From NCBI GenBank assembly GCA_964511535.1, contig CAZEFW010000067.1:1-44393 (forward strand): a stretch of DNA of 44,393 nt, given 5' to 3'. The position numbers were made by a program, and so were the translations under genes. The stretch's first letter is position 1. Each line of letters begins with the position of its first letter. Below, in pieces: positions 25,773 to 33,287 of this stretch. The notes beneath the pieces are model-generated. The model ran no database searches and had not been told where the DNA came from. It was given only the letters and a program-made list of their open reading frames with translations. Source of the stretch: CAZCFB01 sp964511535. GTDB lineage: Bacteria; Myxococcota_A; Polyangia; GCA-2747355; CAZCFB01.

Positions 25773-27035
25773 ATGCAAGACGACGCACACAACCGGCTGC
25801 TGAGCGTGATGGATGAGGTGCACTCCATCATCACGGGTGTGGACGATATCGACGCCATGCTCGAGGCGCTGCTGGAGAAGATGCTCTCGGTCCTGGAGTG
25901 CGACCGCGCCTGGCTGCTCTACCCGTGCGATCCCGAGGCGCCAGAGTGGTGGGTGCCCATGGAGCGCACCGTGGCCGACTGGCCCGGGGCGTACGCGATG
26001 AACCTCAAGATCCCGATGGTGGACGGCGTTCGGTGGGTCTTCGAGTCCGCGCTGAAGAACAGCGCGCCGGTCACCTTCGACGACGCCTCGGAGTCCCAGG
26101 TGCCGGCGGAGATCACCGAGCAGTTCAGCGTGCAGTCCCAGATGATCTCGGCGGTCTACCCGCGCACCGACCGCCCCTGGATGCTCGGCATCCATCACTG
26201 CAGCGAGCCGCACATCTACACCGAAGAGGAGCGGGAGCTGTTCGCCCACATCGGCCGCCGGCTGGGCGACGCCCTGTCCATGCTCATCGCGCTGAGGGAC
26301 CTGCGCGAGAGCGAGGCGCGGCTGGAGCGCACCGTCAAGGAGCGCACCCTGGAGCTGGAGCGCTCCAACAAGGAGCTGGAGCAGTTCGCCTACGTGGCGT
26401 CCCACGACCTGCAGGAGCCGCTGCGCATGGTGGCCAGCTACGCCGAGCTGCTGGGCAAGCGCTACAGCGGACAGCTGGACGACAAGGCGGACAACTACAT
26501 CGGGTTCATGGTGGAGGGCGCGGTGCGCATGCAGGAGCTGATCAACGACCTGCTCTCGCTCTCCCGCGTGGGAACCCACGGCAAGGATCCCGAGCCCACC
26601 GACTGCGGCGAGGTCATGGCGGAGGTCATGACCCTGCTGCGCGCCACCTTGCAGGAGAGCGACGCCCAGGTCCGGTTCGGAGCGCTGCCCATGGTGATGG
26701 CCGACCGCACGCAGCTGCGCATGTTGCTGCAGAACCTGCTGACCAACGCCGTGAAGTTTCGCGGCGACGAGCCGCCGCGGGTGGACGTGACCGCCACGCG
26801 CAAGGACGGAGCGTGGGAGATCGCCATCGCCGACAACGGCATCGGCATCGAGGCGCGCCACCACGACCAGGTGTTCACCATCTTCAGGCGGCTGCACGAG
26901 CGCAGCCGCTACCCCGGCACCGGCATCGGGCTGGCCATCGTGAAGAAGATCGTGGAGCGCCACGGCGGCGAGGTCCGGCTGGAGTCCGCGCCGGGCGAGG
27001 GGTCCCGCTTCAGCTTCACCCTGCCGGCTGGCTGA
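25773..27035 (+). CDS. GAF-domain sensor histidine kinase
   Basis: A 420-residue cytoplasmic kinase. Residues 1 to about 170 form a GAF-type sensor domain related to those in phytochrome-like kinases. A coiled-coil linker (ESEARLERTVKERTLELERS) leads to the HisKA box VASHDLQEPLRM with the phosphoacceptor His211. The catalytic ATPase domain shows the N-box NLLTNAVKF, G1 DNGIGI and G2 GTGIGLAIVKK. There are no membrane helices. Such kinases sense an internal small molecule or light through GAF and phosphorylate a response regulator, but none is encoded beside it, so it is an orphan. GAGGGGACC precedes the ATG at 25773; the TTG at 25752 is less likely. Confidence 0.92.
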   Translation: MQDDAHNRLLSVMDEVHSIITGVDDIDAMLEALLEKMLSVLECDRAWLLYPCDPEAPEWWVPMERTVADWPGAYAMNLKIPMVDGVRWVFESALKNSAPVTFDDASESQVPAEITEQFSVQSQMISAVYPRTDRPWMLGIHHCSEPHIYTEEERELFAHIGRRLGDALSMLIALRDLRESEARLERTVKERTLELERSNKELEQFAYVASHDLQEPLRMVASYAELLGKRYSGQLDDKADNYIGFMVEGAVRMQELINDLLSLSRVGTHGKDPEPTDCGEVMAEVMTLLRATLQESDAQVRFGALPMVMADRTQLRMLLQNLLTNAVKFRGDEPPRVDVTATRKDGAWEIAIADNGIGIEARHHDQVFTIFRRLHERSRYPGTGIGLAIVKKIVERHGGEVRLESAPGEGSRFSFTLPAG

Positions 27036-27051
27036 GGCCAGCCGGGCCGAT

Positions 27052-27079
27052 TTGACTTCGCCCGGTTCGCTTCCATACT
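27052..27079 (+). promoter_or_regulatory. likely sigma-70 promoter of the ThDP enzyme gene
   Basis: TTGACT at 27052-27057 and CATACT at 27074-27079 are 16 bases apart, close to the sigma-70 consensus spacing, and lie 31 bases before the ATG at 27111. The -10 matches only four of six positions. Confidence 0.5.
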
Positions 27080-27110
27080 TCTCTGCGTCCCAGCACCGGA
27101 GACCAACACA

Positions 27111-28730
27111 ATGAACGGTATCGGCGGAACCCTCGTGGTCGAGGCCCTGCGCAGGCGTGGCATCGACACCCTCTTCACCCTCACCGGCGGGCACCTGTTC
27201 CCGGTCTACGACGCCTGGGTCAAGGCGGGCGGAAAGCTGCTGGACGTGCGCCACGAGGCCACCGCCGCCTTCGCCGCCGAGGGCGCGGCCAAGCTCACCC
27301 GCAAGCCGCAGGTGGCGGCGGTCACCGCCGGGCCCGGCGTGACCAACGTCATCAGCGCCCTGGCCTCCGCCCGCTTCAACGGAGCCCCGCTGCTGGTGAT
27401 CGGCGGCCGGGCGCCCCAGGCCCGCTGGGGGCAGGGCAGCCTGCAGGAGATGGACCACCTGCCGCTGGTGCAGGGCGTGGTCAAGCGGGCCCGAACGGTG
27501 CTCGACCCGTCGCAGATCCCGGCCGAGATCGACGCCGCCCTGGCCGAGGCGTGCACCCGCCCGCGGGGCCCGGTGTTCATCGACATCCCGCTGGACATCA
27601 TGTTCACGCCGGGCCAGGCCCCCGAGGACGACGCGGGCCTGGACATCCCCTCCACCGCTCCAGCCGACAGCGACATCGCCGCCGTGGCGCGGGCGCTGGA
27701 CGAGGCGGAGCGGCCGGTGCTGGTGGCCGGCTCAGACGTGTACTGGGACGGCGCCCATGACGCGCTGGCCGCGCTGGCCGAGACCGCGCGCCTGCCCGTG
27801 GTGCTCAACGGCATGGGCCGGGGCCTGCTGCCGCCCGACAACCCGCTGCTCTTCAGCCGCGCCCGCTCCATGGCGTTCAAGCAGGCCGACCTGGTGCTGG
27901 TGGCGGGGACCCCCCTCGACTTCCGCCTCGGCTTCGGCCAGTTCGGCCAGGCGAAGGTGGTGCACCTGCAGGACAGCCCCGAGCGCATCGCCACCAGCGT
28001 GGAGCTGGCCGCCTCGGCCTCCGGCGACCTGGCCGCGGTGCTCGACGCCGTGGCCCGCTCTGTGACAGCCCGGCCGCCTGCCTCCCGCCAGGCCTGGATC
28101 GACCAGCTGGCGGACAAGGAGCGCCAGGGCCGCGAGGAGGAGCAGGCGCTGCTGGGCGACGACTCGGAGCCGATCCACCCCGCCCGGGTGCACGGCGAGC
28201 TGCGGCAGATCCTCGACCCCGACGCGGTGGTCATCGGCGACGGCGGCGACTTCGTCTCCTTCGCAGGCAAGTACCTGCAGACCTCGAAGCCGGGACGCTG
28301 GATGGACCCGGGCCCCTTCGGCTGCCTCGGCACCGGCCTCGGCTACACCATCGCAGCCCGGCTGACCCACCCCTACAGCCAGGTCGTCCTGCTGGCCGGC
28401 GACGGAGCGCTCGGCTTCTCGCTGATGGACTTCGACACCCTGGTACGCCACGAGCTGCCGGCGGTGATCATCTGCGGCAACAACGGCTCCTGGGGGCTGG
28501 AGAAGCACCCCATGCGCCAGCTGTTCGGGCATGACGCGGCGGCCGACCTGCGCCCGGGGACCCGCTACGACCAGGTGGCCGAGGGGCTGGGCGGCCAGGG
28601 GACGCTGGTGCGGCGCCCCGACGAGCTGCGCCCGGCGCTGGAGCGAGCCTTCGCCTCCGGCGCGCCGACCCTGGTCAACGTGCTGCTCGATCCCGCGGTG
28701 GCTTACCCGAGGCGCGCGAACCTGGCCTGA
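27111..28730 (+). CDS. thiamine diphosphate enzyme, acetolactate synthase-like
   Basis: A 539-residue ThDP-dependent enzyme of the acetolactate synthase/oxalyl-CoA decarboxylase/2-hydroxyacyl-CoA lyase superfamily, with the usual three domains. The catalytic glutamate is in DVRHEATAAFAAEG, the N-terminal entry is IDTLFTLTGGHLFPVYD, and the ThDP-Mg motif runs from GDGALGFSLMDFDTL to CGNNGSWG. The middle FAD-like domain is present (LVLVAGTPLDFRLGFGQF). The family carries out C-C bond formation or decarboxylation of 2-oxo or 2-hydroxyacyl substrates. No small regulatory subunit gene lies next to it, which argues against a dedicated branched-chain acetolactate synthase. It has its own predicted promoter. 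The stop is four bases before the next gene, so the phosphatase gene is co-transcribed. Confidence 0.82.
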   Translation: MNGIGGTLVVEALRRRGIDTLFTLTGGHLFPVYDAWVKAGGKLLDVRHEATAAFAAEGAAKLTRKPQVAAVTAGPGVTNVISALASARFNGAPLLVIGGRAPQARWGQGSLQEMDHLPLVQGVVKRARTVLDPSQIPAEIDAALAEACTRPRGPVFIDIPLDIMFTPGQAPEDDAGLDIPSTAPADSDIAAVARALDEAERPVLVAGSDVYWDGAHDALAALAETARLPVVLNGMGRGLLPPDNPLLFSRARSMAFKQADLVLVAGTPLDFRLGFGQFGQAKVVHLQDSPERIATSVELAASASGDLAAVLDAVARSVTARPPASRQAWIDQLADKERQGREEEQALLGDDSEPIHPARVHGELRQILDPDAVVIGDGGDFVSFAGKYLQTSKPGRWMDPGPFGCLGTGLGYTIAARLTHPYSQVVLLAGDGALGFSLMDFDTLVRHELPAVIICGNNGSWGLEKHPMRQLFGHDAAADLRPGTRYDQVAEGLGGQGTLVRRPDELRPALERAFASGAPTLVNVLLDPAVAYPRRANLA

Positions 28731-28734
28731 CCCC

Positions 28735-29655
28735 ATGCTCCTCGCCTCCATCGACGTCGGCACCAACTCGTCGTTGTTGCTGGTGACGCGCGCCAGCGAG
28801 GCCGGCCGGCTGGAGATCGTCGAGGAGCGATTCACCACCACCCGCCTGGGTCAGGGGGTGGCGGCCAGCGGGCGCCTGGGCGACGACGCCATCGCCCGCA
28901 CCCTGGCCACCCTCGAGCGCTACGCGGCCCGCGTCGAGGCGCACGGCGTGGACTGGGTGGGCGCGGTGGGCACGGCCGCCCTGCGCGACGCCGCCAACGG
29001 CCAGCGGTTCCTGGAGCGGGCGCGCCAGGCCCTCGGCTGCCCGGTGGAGGTGGTCTCGGGCCAGCGCGAAGCAGAGCTGATGGTGGCGGGGGTCCAGGGG
29101 GCGCTCGGCGCGCTGCCCGGCCGCACGCTGCTGCTGGACATCGGCGGCGGGAGCACCGAGCTGGTGCTCGCCCGTGACGGCCGCGTGGAGCGGCTGGTCA
29201 GCCTCGCCCTGGGCGCCGTCCGGCTCACCGAAGCGCACCTCGGCGAGGATCCCCCCACCGGCGCGGCGCTGGACCGGGCCCGGGCCGCCATCACCCGGGC
29301 CCTGGAGCCGCTGCCGCGGGAGCTGCTCACCGTGGATCGGCTGGTGGGCACCGCCGGCACCATCACGACCCTGGCCACCATGGCCCTGGGCCTCGAGCAC
29401 TACGACTCCGACCGGGTCAACGCCGTGGAGCTGAACCTGACGGGGGTGCGCGACACCCTCGAAGGGCTCGCCGCCGCCGCCCCCGAGGAACGTCGCCGGA
29501 TCCCGGGGCTCGACCCGGGCCGGGCCGACATCATCGTGGCGGGGGTACTGATCCTGGAGGCGGTGATGGCGCGCGCTGCCCGCTGCCTGAGGGTGTGCGA
29601 CCGCGGGGTGCGCTGGGGGCTGCAACAAGAGGCTCTGCAGGCTCTAACATCCTAA
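28735..29655 (+). CDS. Ppx/GppA family phosphatase
   Basis: A 306-residue member of the Ppx/GppA family (exopolyphosphatase or guanosine pentaphosphate phosphatase), actin-like fold. Phosphate-1 loop IDVGTNSSLLLV is at residues 6-17, the catalytic region GTAALRDAANG and VSGQREAEL near residues 82 and 104, and the DIGGGSTEL loop near 135. It is the short form without the C-terminal HD domain found in the E. coli enzymes. Substrate could be polyphosphate or pppGpp, so a link to the stringent response or phosphate storage is possible. The ATG at 28735 follows the ThDP enzyme stop by four bases; the longer frame upstream is not family-like. Confidence 0.85.
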   Translation: MLLASIDVGTNSSLLLVTRASEAGRLEIVEERFTTTRLGQGVAASGRLGDDAIARTLATLERYAARVEAHGVDWVGAVGTAALRDAANGQRFLERARQALGCPVEVVSGQREAELMVAGVQGALGALPGRTLLLDIGGGSTELVLARDGRVERLVSLALGAVRLTEAHLGEDPPTGAALDRARAAITRALEPLPRELLTVDRLVGTAGTITTLATMALGLEHYDSDRVNAVELNLTGVRDTLEGLAAAAPEERRRIPGLDPGRADIIVAGVLILEAVMARAARCLRVCDRGVRWGLQQEALQALTS

Positions 29656-29692
29656 AACCCAACAATAAAACTGCGGCGACCCTTGGATTCGG

Positions 29693-29721
29693 TTGCACCC
29701 CCTCCTGGCAGACCCTATAAT
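29693..29721 (+). promoter_or_regulatory. strong sigma-70-like promoter of the Asp23 operon
   Basis: TTGCAC at 29693-29698 and a perfect TATAAT at 29716-29721 are separated by exactly 17 bases. They lie 114 bases upstream of the Asp23 start, leaving a leader of about 105 bases whose function I cannot tell. Confidence 0.72.
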
Positions 29722-29834
29722 ACTCTGCCTTCTGGACGTAATTGGCTGCAATTGATGTCGTTCCCCCGTCGACCGCGGAGCCCCCGGGCCGACGTAGGGG
29801 ACATGTTTCGCCCTGTCGAACAAGGAGAGTTACG

Positions 29835-30272
29835 ATGGATCCAGCAGCGACCAAGCCGAAGCAGACGACAGGCACCCGCGCACCGGCCCCCAAGGCCAAG
29901 GCCTCCGGAGAATCCCGCGGCAAGACCTACATCGCCGACGAGGTGGTGTCGGTCATCGCGCGCATCGCGGCGGAGGAGGTCGAGGGCGTGCACCAGCTGG
30001 GCGACTCGAGCCTGCGCGGCGTCATCTCGCGCCTGGGTCGCACCAGCGGCATCGGCGCCGAGGTGGGCTTCAAGGAGGCCGCCATCGACGTGGACGTCGT
30101 GGTTGAGTTCGGCTTCCAGATCACCAAGGTCACCGACGACCTGCGCAACTCCATCATCGACAGCGTGGAGTACATGACCGGGCGCAAGGTGGTGGAGGTG
30201 AACATCAACGTGGTGGACGTGTACGTGCCCCGCGTCGAGGTCGAGACCAAGCCGAAGCGGCAGCTCGACTGA
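29835..30272 (+). CDS. Asp23/Gls24 family envelope stress protein (first copy)
   Basis: A 145-residue protein. After a basic, disordered N-terminus it has the Asp23/Gls24 core: TYIADEVVSVIARIAAEEVEG, GIGAEVGFKEAAIDVDVVVE and VEVNINVVDVYVP. Asp23 proteins are abundant membrane-associated factors in Firmicutes, anchored by AmaP and linked to cell-envelope and alkaline stress. The next gene encodes an AmaP-like anchor, which fits that model. It leads an operon of six tightly spaced genes behind a clear promoter. GGAGAGTTACG precedes the ATG. Homology to the family is clear; the physiological role in this lineage is inferred. Confidence 0.9.
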   Translation: MDPAATKPKQTTGTRAPAPKAKASGESRGKTYIADEVVSVIARIAAEEVEGVHQLGDSSLRGVISRLGRTSGIGAEVGFKEAAIDVDVVVEFGFQITKVTDDLRNSIIDSVEYMTGRKVVEVNINVVDVYVPRVEVETKPKRQLD

Positions 30273-30276
30273 TCCC

Positions 30277-30930
30277 ATGACCGACAACGCACCGAAGCAG
30301 CAGCAGCGGCGGGTGATGTCATTCGACGGCGGCCAGGTGACCCCGTTCCTGTTCGAACGGACCCTGCTCTGGCTGCTGCTCATCGCGCTCATCGGCGCGG
30401 CCGCTTACATATTCCTCGGCACCCTCGGGCTGGTGGACATGGGCCTGCGGACGCCCTTCGGCTGGACCCTGGCCGAGGGGCTGCGGCTCAAGGACGACCC
30501 CACCGGGCTGAACCGCCTCGGCGTGGGGGCCATCTCGTTGGTGGTGGGCCTGTTCCTGTGCGGCACCCTGATCCGACGCATCACCGGCGGAGGCGGCTCC
30601 AGCGGGCCGCAGCGGCATATCCTGAGCGCGGACCAGGGCGGCATGGTGCTCATCGAGTCGAGGAGCATCAGCACCGTGGCGGAGACCTCCCTCAAGCGGA
30701 TCCCCGGCGTCACTGACGCCCGGGTGCAGGTGGTCGGCGCGTGGGCCGAGCCGGTGCGGCTGAAGGTCATCGTCTGGGCCTCGGCGGCGGCCGAGATCAA
30801 GGAGCTTTGTGAGGAGGCGCGCAAGCGCGCGGCTGACGCTGTGGAGAATCAGATCGGCCTGGATGTGAAGGACGTGCTGGTCAAACCCGAGGTGGTCCCC
30901 CTGGAGCAGGTGGGCCGCATGCTCGAGTAG
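30277..30930 (+). CDS. AmaP-like membrane anchor protein
   Basis: A 217-residue protein with two membrane helices (around residues 30-55 and 85-102, LLWLLLIALIGAAAYIFLG and VGAISLVVGLFLCG) and a soluble C-terminal domain of Asp23-like alpha/beta fold (VAETSLKRIPGVTDARVQVV). This layout fits AmaP, the protein that tethers Asp23 to the cytoplasmic membrane. It begins four bases after the first Asp23 gene and is followed by a PspC gene. The C-terminal half may pair with Asp23 subunits; that is inference from the known system. Confidence 0.75.
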   Translation: MTDNAPKQQQRRVMSFDGGQVTPFLFERTLLWLLLIALIGAAAYIFLGTLGLVDMGLRTPFGWTLAEGLRLKDDPTGLNRLGVGAISLVVGLFLCGTLIRRITGGGGSSGPQRHILSADQGGMVLIESRSISTVAETSLKRIPGVTDARVQVVGAWAEPVRLKVIVWASAAAEIKELCEEARKRAADAVENQIGLDVKDVLVKPEVVPLEQVGRMLE

Positions 30931-30940
30931 GGAAACGCCC

Positions 30941-31435
30941 GTGGGAAGCAGGGAATTCTTCAACAGCCTGCATCGACCAGCGGAGGGCCGCCTGCTCGCC
31001 GGGGTGTGCGCGGGCGCGGCGCGGCTCCTGGTGGCGGACGTCACCCTGGTCCGGCTCGCGTTCTTGCTGCTGGCCCTGGCCAGCGGCATCGGCCTGCTGC
31101 TCTACCTCGTGCTCTGGCTGCTGGTGCCCACCGAGGGCCGCAGCAGGGACCAGGGTGAGCGGATCATCTGGTCCAACATGCGCGGCATGCGCTCCGAGGT
31201 GTTTCAGGCATCGCGATGGCTGCAGGAGATGTGGCACGACAGCCGGCAGTCGCCGTGGCCTGTGCCCCTGGGCCGTCGCTGGTTCGCCGTGGGCCTCATC
31301 GTGATCGGCGCGGCGGTGCTGCTCATCTCGCTGGGAGCCTTCTCCTGGCTCGGCACCACCCGCGCGCTCGGCCTGGCGGCCATAGTGCTGGGCGCGTCAG
31401 TGTTGATCTCGTTGGCCCCTGACCTGAGGAGGTAG
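30941..31435 (+). CDS. PspC domain membrane protein
   Basis: A 164-residue protein with an N-terminal PspC domain: LHRPAEGRLLAGVCAGAARLL leading into a long hydrophobic segment and LVLWLLVPTEGR. Two or three further membrane helices close the protein. PspC proteins sense or respond to cell-envelope stress in the phage-shock system; there is no PspA or PspB gene here. The start is GTG at 30941, ten bases after the AmaP-like stop, preceded by GGGAAACGCCC. It is part of the Asp23 operon. Confidence 0.82.
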   Translation: MGSREFFNSLHRPAEGRLLAGVCAGAARLLVADVTLVRLAFLLLALASGIGLLLYLVLWLLVPTEGRSRDQGERIIWSNMRGMRSEVFQASRWLQEMWHDSRQSPWPVPLGRRWFAVGLIVIGAAVLLISLGAFSWLGTTRALGLAAIVLGASVLISLAPDLRR

Positions 31436-31439
31436 GGAC

Positions 31440-31772
31440 ATGTCACAGCCTATGTACCGCGGAGGTCAGAGCCAGCGTCCATCCGGCGCCGTGGGGCTGG
31501 TGACCAGCCTGGCGGTCTTCGCCCTGGTCTGCGGGCTGATCATGCTCATCGCCGGCGACCGTCCGGCGGGCAAGGCTTCGCCCGAGAAGGCGCGGCACGA
31601 GCGCATGGTCAGCGCCACCAAGGCGGCCACCAAGGCAGGAAATCGGGCCAAGAACGCGCTGGACGGGGCCAACTATGGCGCCGCCAAACAGATCATCGAG
31701 GACCTGCAGAAGCAGGTCACCAGGCTGCAAATCGAGCTGGAGGCAGCCACGCCGGCCGGCTCTGGCAAATAG
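31440..31772 (+). CDS. small membrane protein with coiled-coil tail
   Basis: A 110-residue protein with one hydrophobic helix (VGLVTSLAVFALVCGLIMLI, around residues 18-37) and a helical C-terminal half that should form a coiled coil (IIEDLQKQVTRLQIELEAA). I do not recognise a family. It lies four bases after the PspC gene and before the second Asp23 gene, so it is likely part of the same membrane assembly. A run of seven T bases follows its stop, but translation signals of the next gene come only 45 bases on. Confidence 0.7.
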   Translation: MSQPMYRGGQSQRPSGAVGLVTSLAVFALVCGLIMLIAGDRPAGKASPEKARHERMVSATKAATKAGNRAKNALDGANYGAAKQIIEDLQKQVTRLQIELEAATPAGSGK

Positions 31773-31817
31773 ACGCTTTTTTTGATTCAACAACCCCAAA
31801 ACGGGAGGTAAAAAGAG

Positions 31818-32243
31818 ATGGCCACCACCAAGAAGGATACGATCATGGTTTCTGAGACCCCCACCGGAGGAAACAAGCCTGGCGGCAAGCTGGAAATGTC
31901 CGAGGACGTCGTCGCCACCATCGCAAACTTCGCGGCCCGTTCGGTCAAGGGCATCGCCAGCCTGGGCAAGGCCGGCCTGCTCTACCGCGCCATCGGCCCG
32001 GACCCCACGCGCGGCGTGGCGGCCGAGGTGGGTGAGACCCAGGCCGCCATCGACATCGAAGTCGTCATCGAGTACGGCTGCGAGATCCAGAAGGTCGCGG
32101 ACGAGCTGCGCCAGAAGATCGCCAACGAGGTGAACAAGATGGCGGGGCGGCAGGTCATCGAGGTCAACATCAAGGTCACGGGCATCCAGATGGAGGAAGA
32201 CGCCGAGGAGCCCGAGCCCGCGCCTACCCCCCGGGTCAAGTAG
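31818..32243 (+). CDS. Asp23/Gls24 family protein (second copy)
   Basis: A 141-residue Asp23/Gls24 paralogue. The core is LEMSEDVVATIANFAARSVKG, GVAAEVGETQAAIDIEVVIE and IEVNIKVTGIQM, followed by an acidic Glu/Pro tail. Pairing of two Asp23 homologues with one AmaP-like anchor suggests a hetero-oligomer at the membrane. GGGAGGTAAAAAG precedes the ATG at 31818, a strong ribosome site in keeping with the high abundance of Asp23 in other bacteria. Its stop overlaps the GTG start of the next small gene (TAGTG). Confidence 0.9.
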   Translation: MATTKKDTIMVSETPTGGNKPGGKLEMSEDVVATIANFAARSVKGIASLGKAGLLYRAIGPDPTRGVAAEVGETQAAIDIEVVIEYGCEIQKVADELRQKIANEVNKMAGRQVIEVNIKVTGIQMEEDAEEPEPAPTPRVK

Positions 32244-32443
32244 TGGCCGGATTCAAGGAGCGCTCGCGCAAGAAGGACGAGGATGACGGCATCGTCATCC
32301 TGTTCCAGGACGGTCACAACGCCTGGTTCATCGGGAAAGAGGACGACCCGTCCTGCCACCCGAGGCCCATGGGCGCCTTCCGCAGCAAGGAGGCGGCCCA
32401 GAAATGGGCTGACCACAACTTCCCCGGCGGCAGCTGGTCCTGA
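32243..32443 (+). CDS. small protein of unknown function (66 aa)
   Basis: A 66-residue soluble protein that starts with GTG overlapping the previous stop by one base. It has a charged N-terminus (FKERSRKKDEDDG) and a compact aromatic body (NAWFIGKEDD, EAAQKWADHNFPG) that could be a small single domain. I do not recognise it. Translational coupling to the second Asp23 gene argues it is real and belongs to the envelope-stress operon. No other evidence for function. Confidence 0.7.
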   Translation: MAGFKERSRKKDEDDGIVILFQDGHNAWFIGKEDDPSCHPRPMGAFRSKEAAQKWADHNFPGGSWS

Positions 32444-32464
32444 AGGCGCCGCTTCGCGTCGCCT

Positions 32465-32576
32465 GGCTTGAGGCTGTAAGGCTTGAGGCTTGAGGGTCGA
32501 TAGTCTCGAGCACTTGCGCCTCAAGCCTCAAGTCTCAAGCCTCAAGTCTCGAGTCTCAAGTCTCAAGTCTCAAGCC
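32465..32576. repeat. heptamer repeats forming a large imperfect hairpin
   Basis: Eight tandem heptamers TCAAGYC (one variant TCGAGTC) fill 32521-32576. On the left, the complementary heptamer GGCTTGA occurs at 32465, 32480 and 32487, with degenerate units between, so the two blocks can fold into a long stem with a loop of about 27 bases. It sits between the 3' ends of the Asp23 operon and the TruC-like gene and may end transcription from both sides. Confidence 0.8.
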
Positions 32577-32596
32577 GCGCCTCCGCAGGGAGCGCA

Positions 32597-33268
32597 TCAC
32601 GCCACCGGCCCCTCATACACCCTCAATTTCTGCAGCACGCTCTCCAGCTCGTCGGGTAGCTCCGCGCGCAGCTCCACCATGCGGTGCTCGAAGGGGTGGG
32701 TCAGCTTCAACCACTCCGCGTGCAGGAACATCCGGTCCAGGCCGAAGGTCTGGCGGAACAGCCGGTTCACCTTGCCATCGCCATAGTTGACGTCGCACAC
32801 CAGCGGACAGTGCAGGGAGCTGTGGTGGTAGCGGATCTGGTGCCGGCGGCCGGTCCAGGGCGTGGCGCGCACCAGGGTGTATCGGTCGCAGAACACCTCC
32901 AGCGGCTCCAGCCAGGTGCGAGCGGGCCTGCGATGCTCCCCCTCGGGAACATGCTTCTCCACGCGTACGGCGTGGTGGATGACGCCCCGGCAGAGCGCCA
33001 GGTAAGACTTGCGCCAGGCGCCCTCGCGCACGTGGGCGCCGAGCACCGAGGCGGCCGCGCGCGACAGGGCGAACACCATCACCCCGGAGGTCTGGCGGTC
33101 GAGCCGGTGCAGGGGAAAGATCTTGCTCCCGAGCTGCTCGGCCAGGGCGCTGGCCAGCACGAGCGCCCCCTTGGCGCCGCGGGTCCGGTGTACCACTGAC
33201 CAGGCCGGCTTGTGGATCGCCACCAGGTGATCGTCCCGGTACAGGATGGGGATCTCGGGGCGCGCCAT
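32597..33268 (-). CDS. truC: TruC-like RluA-family pseudouridine synthase
   Basis: A 223-residue enzyme of the RluA/TruC family. It opens with IPILYRDDHLVAIHKPAWSV, has the catalytic aspartate in PLHRLDRQTSGV, and ends with the family's RMFLHAEWLKLTHPFE. The spacing YGDGKVNRLFRQTFGLDR is the TruC-type arrangement rather than RluD. TruC isomerises U65 in the acceptor stem of certain tRNAs; other RNA targets are possible. There is no S4 domain, in agreement with TruC. The ATG at 33268 lies close to the divergent CoA-ligase gene, only 19 bases away, so promoters must overlap the coding ends. Confidence 0.85.
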   Translation of the reverse strand: MARPEIPILYRDDHLVAIHKPAWSVVHRTRGAKGALVLASALAEQLGSKIFPLHRLDRQTSGVMVFALSRAAASVLGAHVREGAWRKSYLALCRGVIHHAVRVEKHVPEGEHRRPARTWLEPLEVFCDRYTLVRATPWTGRRHQIRYHHSSLHCPLVCDVNYGDGKVNRLFRQTFGLDRMFLHAEWLKLTHPFEHRMVELRAELPDELESVLQKLRVYEGPVA

Positions 33269-33287
33269 GCGTTATAGTACCCGTCCC

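Noticed and set aside
32521..32576. CRISPR or coding tandem repeat
   Set aside because: The seven-base units are contiguous without spacers and no supported gene frame runs through them.
33273..33278. TATAGT as -10 of the CoA-ligase operon
   Set aside because: It lies only nine bases before the ATG and has no partner -35 at a usable distance, so it would demand a near-leaderless transcript.
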